Below, piece by piece: positions 16,881-25,194 of a DNA stretch of 64,000 nucleotides. Under the pieces are notes generated by a model. That model did not search any database. It was not told the DNA's origin and saw only the letters and a program-made list of their open reading frames with translations. This DNA is from Peribacillus sp. ACCC06369 (lineage in GTDB: Bacteria; Bacillota; Bacilli; Bacillales; DSM-1321): the NCBI RefSeq assembly GCF_030348945.1, contig NZ_JAUCEN010000002.1:1240001-1304000 (forward strand), read 5' to 3'. The translations under genes and the position numbers were made by a program. How positions within the stretch are numbered: the first letter of the stretch is position 1; each line of letters begins with the position of its first letter.

Positions 16881-19800
16881 GGACGACACGATAAAGACCA
16901 TATTAGTGATTGGTTCGGGGCCGATTGTCATCGGGCAGGCCGCCGAATTCGATTATGCAGGTACACAGGCCTGCCTCGCTTTAAAAGAAGAAGGATATAA
17001 AGTCATACTGGTCAACAACAATCCGGCAACGATCATGACTGATGATATGAATGCGGATGCTGTCTATTTCGAACCTTTAACCGTCGATGTACTGGAAAAG
17101 ATCATTTCCAAAGAAAAGCCGGATGGCCTGCTCGCTACATTAGGAGGTCAGACAGGATTAAATCTTGCTTATCAATTGGATGATGCCGGAGTACTTGAAA
17201 AATATAAAGTCAAATTATTGGGAACTCCAATCGACTCCATCAAAAAGGGGGAGGATCGTGAACTGTTCCGTGAGCTGATGTTTGAAATAGGAGAACCAGT
17301 TCCAGACAGTACAATTGTCCATTCTCTTGAAGAAGCGCTAGCTTTTGCCGATAAAATCGGTTTTCCCATCATCGTTCGTCCTGCTTATACACTAGGAGGC
17401 ACTGGCGGTGGGATTGCTGATTCACTGGATACCTTTAAGGAACTCGTACGGGGCGGACTCCAAGAAAGCCCGATTACACAATGCTTGATTGAAAGAAGCA
17501 TTGCTGGATTTAAAGAAGTCGAATATGAAGTGATGCGAGATGCCAACAATACGTGCATCACCATCTGTAACATGGAAAATATCGATCCGGTAGGGATTCA
17601 TACAGGTGATTCAATCGTGGTGGCGCCATCACAGACCTTATCTGACGATGAGTTTCAGATGCTGCGTGCCGCTTCCATTAAAATCATCTCTGCTTTAGGT
17701 ATTATAGGCGGCTGTAACATTCAATTTGCACTTGATCCGAATAGCAAACAATATTATCTAATAGAAGTTAACCCACGCGTCAGCCGTTCGTCGGCACTAG
17801 CTTCAAAAGCAACAGGTTATCCAATAGCTCGCATAGCTGCAAAGCTTGCTGTCGGCTACCATTTATCTGAACTTATCAATCCTGTAACGAAAAGCACATA
17901 TTCAAGCTTCGAACCTGCTCTTGACTATGTAGCGGTGAAGTTCCCGAGGTGGCCATTCGATAAATTTACGACCGCCAACCGCAAATTGGGAACACAGATG
18001 AAGGCCACAGGTGAAGTGATGGCTTTACACCGCAGCTTTGAGGGGGGAGTCCAAAAGGCAGTCGATTCTTTGGAATTAAAAACGAATGGACTGCAGCTAG
18101 CATCGCTGAAAAATAAAACGGTTCCTGAACTTTGGGGGAAGCTTGCCGAAAAATCTGACGAACGAATATTTGTCATTTTTGAAATGCTTAGAAAAGGCGT
18201 GACGATTGAAGAAATCCATGAAGCGACAACCATAGATTATTTCTTCCTTAAATCCTTTGCTTCATTGATCCAAAAAGAAATGGAAATCGAAGCCATGTCA
18301 ATCGATCAGGTGACTAAGGAAGAATTGCAGTCATACAAGGAAAAGGGTTTCTCAGACCGCTATCTTGCTTCCGTATGGAATGTAAGTGAGATGGAACTGA
18401 GAGCACATCGGATATCACTTGGCCTTACGGCGGTCTACAAAACGGTTGATACATGTGCAGCCGAGTTCGAATCACATACTAACTATCACTATTCAACATA
18501 TTTTGGTGAAAATGAACAGAAAAAGACTGATAAAAAGAAAGTCTTGATGATTGGCAGCGGTCCTATCAGGATCGGACAGGGAATAGAATTTGATTACTGT
18601 TCCGTTCACGGGGTTTATGCACTCCAAGATGAAAATGTTGAAACGATCATGATCAATAATAACCCTGAAACGGTAAGTACGGATTTTGCGACGGCAGATC
18701 GCCTTTATTTTGAGCCGTTAACCCTTGAATACGTTCTTAATGTAATAGAAGCGGAAGATATTGAAGATGTAATCGTTCAATTTGGCGGACAGACTGCGAT
18801 AAATCTCGCAAAAGGCCTCGAAGATTACGGTGTCAATTTGTTGGGGACTTCATTTGATACTCTTGATCAATTAGAAGACCGTGATCGCTTTTATCAGCTT
18901 CTTCAAAAACTGGATATCCCTCATGTGCCGGGTTCAATGGCTAATGGTGAAGAACAATTAATTGAACGTGCAGAGGCAATCGGTTTTCCAGTGCTCTTAC
19001 GCCCATCCTATGTAATTGGCGGCCAGGGAATGGAAATCATCCGCTCCAAGGAAAGCTTATTGAATAGAATGGAAAATGGAACGGCACTTGTATATCCCGT
19101 GCTAATCGATTCTTATATTCCGGGAAAAGAAGCCGAAATCGATTTGATTGCAGATGGAAATGATGTATATATTCCAATCATTGCTGAACATGTTGAAAAA
19201 GCTGGGGTTCATTCAGGGGATAGCATGGCATTGTTGCCGGCTCAATCCTTAACGGATGATATCAAAGATAAAATGACCCTTTATGCCAAAAAACTAGTAA
19301 TGGAGCTTGGTTATAAAGGACTTATGAACATCCAATTCGTGATTGACGGAAATAGTGTATATGTATTGGAAGTGAATCCCCGTGCCAGTCGGACCATTCC
19401 AATCATCAGTAAAGTGACTGACGTATCCTTAGTGCAAATAGCGACAAAAATATTGCTCGGGAAATATTCATTGTCGAATGTGTTCGATAAAACGGGCTTG
19501 ATGGAAGAAATTCCATATGCAGTCGTAAAATATCCAGTATTCTCTACATTTGCACTTAGCGGACTTGATTCGAAGGTGGGGCCGGAAATGAAATCAACAG
19601 GTGAAGGAATCGCCATCGGAGAAACGGTAAATGAAGCATTGACAAAAGTATTTCATGCTCAAAACGCAAAAAATACCTCAGGTGTATATCAATCCGAATC
19701 AGTCCAATTAAGTGAAGATTTACTTGTTCAAATCGAAGAAGCAGGTTTGACACTGGGGGATTCTGATTTTGATGAATGGTTAAATGAAGGGAATGCAGCG

Positions 19801-19992
19801 GTCGTATTGGCATATGGAACAACAGAAGAAGATAAGAAGCTAAGGTTACTGGCAGCAAAATATCGACTACTTGCATTTACGGAAGAAGAGACTTTTAAGG
19901 CCTATCTACAATCGTTGGAAAATGCTGATCCAGGGGTTACCTCGCTTCAGGAATGGCTTGTATCATATTCGAAAGGAGTGTCACACGTATGA
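16873..19992 (+). CDS. carB: Carbamoyl-phosphate synthase large subunit, arginine-specific
   Basis: A 1039-residue ATP-dependent synthase. Two homologous halves each carry the N-terminal motif (VIGSGPIVIGQAAEFDYAGTQ and MIGSGPIRIGQGIEFDYCSVH) and ATP-grasp domains, with an oligomerisation region between them and a short C-terminal regulatory domain. The length fits the arginine-specific Bacillus enzyme. ATG at 16873 lies inside the end of carA (GCTTATGCCTAA). Its stop overlaps the argF start (ATGA). Confidence 0.94.
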   Translation: MPKDDTIKTILVIGSGPIVIGQAAEFDYAGTQACLALKEEGYKVILVNNNPATIMTDDMNADAVYFEPLTVDVLEKIISKEKPDGLLATLGGQTGLNLAYQLDDAGVLEKYKVKLLGTPIDSIKKGEDRELFRELMFEIGEPVPDSTIVHSLEEALAFADKIGFPIIVRPAYTLGGTGGGIADSLDTFKELVRGGLQESPITQCLIERSIAGFKEVEYEVMRDANNTCITICNMENIDPVGIHTGDSIVVAPSQTLSDDEFQMLRAASIKIISALGIIGGCNIQFALDPNSKQYYLIEVNPRVSRSSALASKATGYPIARIAAKLAVGYHLSELINPVTKSTYSSFEPALDYVAVKFPRWPFDKFTTANRKLGTQMKATGEVMALHRSFEGGVQKAVDSLELKTNGLQLASLKNKTVPELWGKLAEKSDERIFVIFEMLRKGVTIEEIHEATTIDYFFLKSFASLIQKEMEIEAMSIDQVTKEELQSYKEKGFSDRYLASVWNVSEMELRAHRISLGLTAVYKTVDTCAAEFESHTNYHYSTYFGENEQKKTDKKKVLMIGSGPIRIGQGIEFDYCSVHGVYALQDENVETIMINNNPETVSTDFATADRLYFEPLTLEYVLNVIEAEDIEDVIVQFGGQTAINLAKGLEDYGVNLLGTSFDTLDQLEDRDRFYQLLQKLDIPHVPGSMANGEEQLIERAEAIGFPVLLRPSYVIGGQGMEIIRSKESLLNRMENGTALVYPVLIDSYIPGKEAEIDLIADGNDVYIPIIAEHVEKAGVHSGDSMALLPAQSLTDDIKDKMTLYAKKLVMELGYKGLMNIQFVIDGNSVYVLEVNPRASRTIPIISKVTDVSLVQIATKILLGKYSLSNVFDKTGLMEEIPYAVVKYPVFSTFALSGLDSKVGPEMKSTGEGIAIGETVNEALTKVFHAQNAKNTSGVYQSESVQLSEDLLVQIEEAGLTLGDSDFDEWLNEGNAAVVLAYGTTEEDKKLRLLAAKYRLLAFTEEETFKAYLQSLENADPGVTSLQEWLVSYSKGVSHV

Positions 19993-20948
19993 GTTCAATG
20001 ACGGCACCGACACAAGCGAAGATTTTAAATGGAAAAGATTTTTTGACCATGAAGGAGTCTACACCCATAGCAATTGAAGATTTGTTAAAGCTAGCGCAGA
20101 CCATTAAAGGCAAATGGCAAGCTGGTGAAGAATATACACCTTTAAAAGGGAAAACGCTGGGGATGATTTTTGAAAAATCGTCTACCCGTACCCGTGTATC
20201 TTTTGAAGTTGGCATGATGCAGCTTGGCGGACACGCTTTGTTCTTGAGTGGCAATGACTTGCAAATTGGACGTGGGGAAACTATTTCCGATACTGCAAAA
20301 GTCCTTTCTGAATATATAGATGGCATCATGATTCGTACCTTCGAGCATGAAAAAATACTGGAGTTGTCAGAAAATGCCTCTATCCCAGTCATCAATGGGT
20401 TAACAGACCTTGCACATCCCTGTCAGGTGCTTGCTGACTTCTTGACGATCATCGAGATTAAAGGACAGCTAAAAGGCCTGAAGATGAGTTATATCGGAGA
20501 TGGCAATAATGTTGCCAATTCATTGATGGTGGGCTGCGCAAAAATGGGAATGGACTTTTCCATTGGGTGTCCTGAGGCCTACAAACCTGACGAAAAGGTC
20601 GTTGCCTATGCTCAAAAAGTGGCAGAAGAGACTGGCAGTGAAATTGTGGTGACAACCTCAGCTTCGGAAGCTATAAAAGATGCGGATATCGTCTATTCCG
20701 ATGTTTGGACCTCCATGGGGCAGGAAATCGAGAATAGCATTCGCTTAGAAGCTTTTAAAAATTATCAAATCAATGGTGAACTTGTAAATCTTGCTAAAGA
20801 AGATTATTTATTCATGCATTGCCTGCCTGCACACAGGGAAGAAGAGGTAACGGCTGAAGTCATCGATGGACCTAATTCCGTCGTTTTCCACCAAGCCGGA
20901 AATCGTCTGCATGCCCAAAAAGCGGTTCTAGTGGATTTAATGTCTTAA
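19989..20948 (+). CDS. argF: Ornithine carbamoyltransferase
   Basis: A 319-residue transcarbamylase making citrulline from ornithine and carbamoyl phosphate. The carbamoyl-phosphate motif SSTRTR, the HPCQ motif and the ornithine-binding HCLPAHR are all present. ATG at 19989 overlaps the carB stop by 4 bp and has an AAAGGAGTG RBS. It is the last gene of the operon, closed by a strong terminator; argG and argH are not in the window. Confidence 0.95.
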   Translation: MSSMTAPTQAKILNGKDFLTMKESTPIAIEDLLKLAQTIKGKWQAGEEYTPLKGKTLGMIFEKSSTRTRVSFEVGMMQLGGHALFLSGNDLQIGRGETISDTAKVLSEYIDGIMIRTFEHEKILELSENASIPVINGLTDLAHPCQVLADFLTIIEIKGQLKGLKMSYIGDGNNVANSLMVGCAKMGMDFSIGCPEAYKPDEKVVAYAQKVAEETGSEIVVTTSASEAIKDADIVYSDVWTSMGQEIENSIRLEAFKNYQINGELVNLAKEDYLFMHCLPAHREEEVTAEVIDGPNSVVFHQAGNRLHAQKAVLVDLMS

Positions 20949-20952
20949 CCAA

Positions 20953-20985
20953 AAAAAGCGTCTGCTCTCTGAGCAGACGCTTTTT
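20953..20985 (+). terminator. Terminator of the arginine operon
   Basis: A 15-bp perfect stem (20953-20967 with 20971-20985) with a 3-nt loop, ending in five T. Confidence 0.9.
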
Positions 20986-21081
20986 GATTCTGCTGATTTC
21001 CTGTGTGTCCTTAATTTTTCTGACATGAAAGAAAGGAACCTGGTAATAATAACAAGGAAAGCATGTAAAGGGGTGAAATCT

Positions 21082-21261
21082 ATGGGGCAAAATCGTCAAT
21101 TCAAGCCAGGTCAGAAAGCGCCTAACAATGGGACCTACGTAGAAATCGGTGAAACTGGCAGCACGGTAGTGAATCCGAAAATGGTAAAACTTGATGCAGG
21201 GGACGCTTTTCCTGAAACATCCAATCACAACCGGATATGGACATATCAGCGAAAGCCATGA
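21082..21261 (+). CDS. yjzC: YjzC-family small protein
   Basis: A 59-residue protein beginning MGQNRQFKPGQKAPNNG and ending RIWTYQRKP, matching the conserved YjzC family of Bacillus as I remember it; yjzC follows argF in B. subtilis too. The function is unknown. ATG at 21082 is chosen, with an AAAGGGGTG RBS; the upstream ATG at 21025 adds unconserved residues. Confidence 0.85.
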   Translation: MGQNRQFKPGQKAPNNGTYVEIGETGSTVVNPKMVKLDAGDAFPETSNHNRIWTYQRKP

Positions 21262-21268
21262 AAAATCT

Positions 21269-21312
21269 AAAAGCAGGAAAAAGGAATGATTTCCATCCTT
21301 TTTCCTGCTTTT
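21269..21312. terminator. Bidirectional terminator between yjzC and the IclR gene
   Basis: A 17-bp perfect stem (21269-21285 with 21296-21312) with a 10-nt loop, A4 at the left foot and T4 at the right. It serves both convergent genes. Confidence 0.88.
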
Positions 21313-21313
21313 C

Positions 21314-22072
21314 TCATTCAGCGGTGTAACCGAATATTTTCGAGATCTCCAAATAGCTCTTTCTTAAATAGTGGCTTAAGGGATCATCGTAATGATCTGG
21401 AATGCTTTCGGTGAATCCAACGGCAGTGATCGCTCCCAATAATTCTGAATTATAATTAAAAACCGGGATGGACATCGAGGAAACAGAAGGTACAAGAGGC
21501 TCTTTGGCAAAAGCGATCTTGTATTTCCGAATATCATGATATTCATTTGTTTCTTTCAGGAAAGGCCCGGTAACATTACGATCTTTTTCAATCCAGTCCG
21601 CTGTCAAGGAAGGATCCTGAAAAACAGTGAATACTTTACCTGAAGAGGATGATGGGGGAAGACGCGTACCCAACTGGGCCCCGATGTTTAAGTTTTGGTT
21701 GGAATTCCATATTTTTGCCGTGATTGGTCCATCGTATGTCCAAACGGAAAAAAGGACTGTGCAAGAGGTATTGTGACTAATTTCCTGTAAATAAGGTGTT
21801 ATTCTGCTCGTGATGTCCTCATTTCCTATGGCTGCCATGCCATATTGAATCAATTTGCTCCCAAGGTGATACATACCGGTTGTCTTATCACGATATAGTA
21901 ACTCCAGTTGAGTCAATGTATTCAAATACTTATATAGGTTACTTTTCGTTATGTCCGTTAATTCTTGAATATCAGAGAATCTTAACGGATTTCTTTGGGA
22001 AGCAAGTAAATCTATGATGCTCATCCCTATTTGTAATGATTGAATCGTCGAACCGGATTTTACGATTTCCAT
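21314..22072 (-). CDS. IclR-family regulator, probable controller of the gentisate operon
   Basis: A 252-residue IclR-type protein with an N-terminal winged HTH (LRFSDIQELTDITKSNLYKYLNTL) and a C-terminal effector-binding GAF-like domain (SVSSMSIPVFNYNSELLGAI). Members often control aromatic catabolism. It is transcribed divergently from the 3-hydroxybenzoate/gentisate operon across a 414-bp intergenic region that contains a promoter and repeated motifs, so it is the likely local regulator; that is inference from position. Confidence 0.82.
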   Translation of the reverse strand: MEIVKSGSTIQSLQIGMSIIDLLASQRNPLRFSDIQELTDITKSNLYKYLNTLTQLELLYRDKTTGMYHLGSKLIQYGMAAIGNEDITSRITPYLQEISHNTSCTVLFSVWTYDGPITAKIWNSNQNLNIGAQLGTRLPPSSSSGKVFTVFQDPSLTADWIEKDRNVTGPFLKETNEYHDIRKYKIAFAKEPLVPSVSSMSIPVFNYNSELLGAITAVGFTESIPDHYDDPLSHYLRKSYLEISKIFGYTAE

Positions 22073-22296
22073 AAGTCAATCTCCCTAATCTGTTTTAATT
22101 TAGGTCTAGTATATCAGAATCTGTAAAATTTAAATGAAATTAAAGTAAGAAAAAATCAGCCACTTGAAAGCTATCAATATACTTTATTATTAATAAATGA
22201 ATTTTTTGTCTATTTCATAAATTTTCCAAGTGGATTCAGAAGAACTCTTAATGGTGTAAATGATAACATTTTCACAAAATTATTTACAATACTATC

Positions 22297-22326
22297 TTGA
22301 CAATATTCCGAAAATTAAGTTATCAT
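22297..22326 (+). promoter_or_regulatory. Promoter of the gentisate operon
   Basis: TTGACA (22297-22302), 18 bp, TATCAT (22321-22326) make a strong sigma-A promoter about 160 bp before the first gene. The rest of the 22073-22486 intergenic region shows only AT-rich sequence and the repeats listed next. Confidence 0.6.
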
Positions 22327-22335
22327 TTATATAAA

Positions 22336-22366
22336 TAGTGAACTAAGTTATCTATTAGTGAATTAA
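22336..22366. repeat. Tandem 11-bp repeat just downstream of the gentisate promoter (candidate operator)
   Basis: TAGTGAACTAA (22336-22346) and TAGTGAATTAA (22356-22366) are repeated with a 20-bp period, covering about +3 to +33 of the predicted transcript. The first copy includes the short palindrome TAGT-GA-ACTA. The placement suits a repressor site, possibly for the divergent IclR protein. Confidence 0.45.
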
Positions 22367-22486
22367 TGAGATGAGCATTTATCATTCATATTCTGGTTTG
22401 TGAAGTTAATCCAGCAGAAATGGCCCACAAAAAAAGAACTAAAATCAGCTTTATAAAAAATCCAGATTAATAAAGGAGAATGAAAT

Positions 22487-23434
22487 ATGAAATTAGTAAC
22501 TTTCAGCAGTCAGGGATTTAAACGTATTGGTGCAATTTACCCAGATAATGTAATAGTGGATTTGAACTATGCCTATCAAGCGCTTCTTGAAAGCGAAGGG
22601 AAACTCCGCAGTGAACAAATCGCTGAAGCGTATGTCCCTGCAACAATGGAGGCATTTTTACAGGGAGGGAATGAAAGCCTTTCCATCGCGAAAAAGGCAG
22701 CGGATTATGCATTGAACAATCGTGATTCCTTCAGACATAAAATTGTACATGAAATTGAAGATATAAAGCTTGAGGCCCCTATCCAAAAGCCAAGCAAAAT
22801 TATTTGTGTCGGACATAACTACCGTGAACACATTGCTGAAATGGGTCGCGAATTGCCGCCATTCCCTGTGGTATTCGCAAAGTTCGCCAATACAGTAATC
22901 GGTCCCCAGGATGATATACCGTTTTTCCCAATCTCTGAACAACTTGATTATGAAGCGGAATTCGCTTTTGTAGTCGGACAAAGGGCACGTAATGTTTCAA
23001 AAGAAGATGCTCTTGATTATGTAGCTGGTTATACAATTGCGAATGATGTTACGTACCGTGATATCCAACGGCGTACACTTGAGTGGCTTCAAGGGAAAAC
23101 GGTTGAAGGAAGTGCTCCGTTGGGGCCTTGGTTAGTCACTTCCGATGAACTATCCGATCCATCTGGCTTAAATGTCCGATTAACGGTAAATGGTGAAGAA
23201 CGCCAAAAAACGAATACATCCAACTTCGTATTCGATGTGAAGTATTTAGTTGAATTCTTATCGAATTTAATGACTCTTGAACCAGGTGACATCGTACTCA
23301 CAGGAACACCGGGTGGGGTAGGAGTAGCCCGTGATCCACAAGTGTTCTTAAAAGATGGTGACGTTGTCAAAATCGAAATCGACAAAATAGGTTATCTTGA
23401 AAACCGTGTGCGACTTGTCGGGGAGGGAAAATAA
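22487..23434 (+). CDS. Fumarylacetoacetate-hydrolase-family protein, probable fumarylpyruvate hydrolase
   Basis: A 315-residue FAH-family enzyme. The C-terminal ~220 residues carry the family core: KIICVGHNYREHIAEMG, the metal-binding LDYEAEFAFVVG acidic residues and TGTPGGVGVARDP. In this operon it most likely cleaves 3-fumarylpyruvate to fumarate and pyruvate, the last step of the gentisate pathway. That specificity comes from context; the family also includes acylpyruvases and hydratases. Start ATG at 22487 with AAAGGAG. The next gene begins 2 bp after its stop. Confidence 0.82.
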   Translation: MKLVTFSSQGFKRIGAIYPDNVIVDLNYAYQALLESEGKLRSEQIAEAYVPATMEAFLQGGNESLSIAKKAADYALNNRDSFRHKIVHEIEDIKLEAPIQKPSKIICVGHNYREHIAEMGRELPPFPVVFAKFANTVIGPQDDIPFFPISEQLDYEAEFAFVVGQRARNVSKEDALDYVAGYTIANDVTYRDIQRRTLEWLQGKTVEGSAPLGPWLVTSDELSDPSGLNVRLTVNGEERQKTNTSNFVFDVKYLVEFLSNLMTLEPGDIVLTGTPGGVGVARDPQVFLKDGDVVKIEIDKIGYLENRVRLVGEGK

Positions 23435-23435
23435 A

Positions 23436-23927
23436 ATGGCTTATCAGGAAATCGGGATATCAATCCAATCGGTTCACCAATCAATCGACCACATTCTTGA
23501 GACAGTGGCAAATCTCCCGGAGGAAACGATCAGATATAAGCTTGCAGATGATGAATGGTCAATCATGCAGATACTTTCCCATTTAGCTGAGGCCATCCCT
23601 TATTGGTTAGGTGAAGTGGAAACTGTAATAGCGAAGCCTGGAGCCAAATGGGGGCGTGGCTTGCAAGATCCAGCCCGATTGGCAGCCGTTACCCATACTG
23701 ACAAACTTGCTGTTGATGATGTCTTGAAACAATTGGAGGAGCTTAAATATAAAGTGGAAAGCAGGCTCGGGAATTTAGATGAAGAAACACTATCTAGAGA
23801 ATCGCCACACCGAAATTTCGCAAAATTCGGAAACAAACCCGTTTCTTATATTGTGGAACACTTCATCGATGAACATATTTCAGGACACTACGATCAAATT
23901 AAGCGAAATCTTTCTAAAATCCAGTGA
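23436..23927 (+). CDS. DinB-fold protein, candidate thiol-dependent maleylpyruvate isomerase
   Basis: A 163-residue four-helix-bundle protein of the DinB/YfiT superfamily. The probable metal-binding histidine triad is His49 (ILSHLAEA) plus His147 and His151 (DEHISGHYDQI). Related proteins include the mycothiol-dependent maleylpyruvate isomerase of actinobacteria and the bacillithiol S-transferase BstA of Bacillus. It lies between fumarylpyruvate hydrolase and gentisate dioxygenase, where an isomerase step is needed, and no glutathione-type isomerase is nearby. I therefore infer a bacillithiol-dependent maleylpyruvate isomerase; the fold assignment is firmer than the activity. Confidence 0.7.
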   Translation: MAYQEIGISIQSVHQSIDHILETVANLPEETIRYKLADDEWSIMQILSHLAEAIPYWLGEVETVIAKPGAKWGRGLQDPARLAAVTHTDKLAVDDVLKQLEELKYKVESRLGNLDEETLSRESPHRNFAKFGNKPVSYIVEHFIDEHISGHYDQIKRNLSKIQ

Positions 23928-23958
23928 GAAAAGATAAAAAAAGAAAGTTGGGATTAAT

Positions 23959-25071
23959 ATGGCTGAAAAATTGGAATACATGAATAGTGCAATCGTAAAG
24001 GATTTTACAAAGGATATTCAGCAGTATAACCTTGGGCCTCTGTGGGAAGCCATTCCCGCTCTGATGGACCATGAACCTAAACCACATGCCCATGCTTATT
24101 TATGGAAAGAAGAGCTTTTGACTAAAAAGTTGATGGAAGCAGCTGAAATCTTCACACCTGATCGAGGAGGGGAGCGGAGGGCCATTTATTTTCAAAACCC
24201 AGGCTTAACTTATCGTCAGCCTTGGGGATGGGCTTCGACAACACAAACGCTTTATGCAGCGGTTCAGCTATTGTTGCCTGGTGAAGTGGCTCCTTCCCAT
24301 CGTCACTCTCAAAGTGCCCTTCGTTTCATTACAAATGGTGAGGGTGCCTACACCATCGTGCAAGGAGAAAGGATATTCATGGAAGAAGGGGATTTCTTGA
24401 TCACGCCAAAAAACCTATGGCATGGTCATGGTCATGTTGGAGAAAAACCGATGATTTGGATGGATGCCCTTGATATCCCAACTATCTATTCAATAGGTGG
24501 CACTTTCTTTGAACCATACCCAGACCGGGTTGAAACGCCTAAACGGCCTGATGATTTTTCAGAGCTCCGTTATCAAGGCGGAATGGTTCGTCCGATATCC
24601 GATCGTTATTCACAAGTGGCACCGCTTGCCAACTACAAATGGAAAGGCACCAAAGCAGCGATAGAAGGATTAATGAACTTCGAACCAGATCCATTTGAAG
24701 GTTTTGCTGTGGAATATATCAATCCTTCAAATGGACAAACGGCAAATCCGACGATGGGGGCATGGATGCAGAAACTGCCAAAAGGATTCCATACCAAAGC
24801 ACATCGCCATACCCATTCCACAATCTATCAAGTGCACCAAGGTTCAGGCTATACGGTCATTAATGGAGTGCGTTTTGATTGGTCCAAGGGAGATTATTTC
24901 GTCGTTCCGAATTGGGCTTGGCATGAGCATGTTGCAGAAGCCGATTCTTACTTATTCTCGGTAAACGACCTACCAATAATGGAGAGATTCGATTTGGAAC
25001 AGCAACAGGCATTAGACACAAACAATGGTTACCAAAAGGTTGAAAGTGAATTCAAGCCTGTTTTGGTTTGA
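23959..25071 (+). CDS. Gentisate 1,2-dioxygenase
   Basis: A 370-residue bicupin. The N-terminal cupin carries the Fe(II) ligands in APSHRHSQSALRF and a later His in LWHGHG; the C-terminal cupin has a parallel AHRHTHSTIYQV and AWHEHV set. This layout is that of gentisate/1-hydroxy-2-naphthoate dioxygenases, which open the ring of gentisate to maleylpyruvate with O2. The neighbouring 3-hydroxybenzoate hydroxylase-like gene and fumarylpyruvate hydrolase support gentisate as substrate. ATG at 23959. Confidence 0.9.
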   Translation: MAEKLEYMNSAIVKDFTKDIQQYNLGPLWEAIPALMDHEPKPHAHAYLWKEELLTKKLMEAAEIFTPDRGGERRAIYFQNPGLTYRQPWGWASTTQTLYAAVQLLLPGEVAPSHRHSQSALRFITNGEGAYTIVQGERIFMEEGDFLITPKNLWHGHGHVGEKPMIWMDALDIPTIYSIGGTFFEPYPDRVETPKRPDDFSELRYQGGMVRPISDRYSQVAPLANYKWKGTKAAIEGLMNFEPDPFEGFAVEYINPSNGQTANPTMGAWMQKLPKGFHTKAHRHTHSTIYQVHQGSGYTVINGVRFDWSKGDYFVVPNWAWHEHVAEADSYLFSVNDLPIMERFDLEQQQALDTNNGYQKVESEFKPVLV

Positions 25072-25129
25072 AAATAATCGGTTGAAACTTTCAGAATGAT
25101 CCTAATGAATATATAGAATGCCAGTTTAA

Positions 25130-25143
25130 TGAAAACGCTTACT
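25130..25143 (+). promoter_or_regulatory. Candidate cre site (CcpA) upstream of the hydroxylase gene
   Basis: TGAAAACGCTTACT matches the catabolite-responsive element TGWAANCGNTNWCA except for the last base. It lies in the 120-bp gap between the dioxygenase and hydroxylase genes, which suggests glucose repression of the distal part of the operon. Confidence 0.4.
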
Positions 25144-25194
25144 ATGGTATTGGTCCACAACATTGGCTAAAAGCTACTTATATAGGGGGAATTG

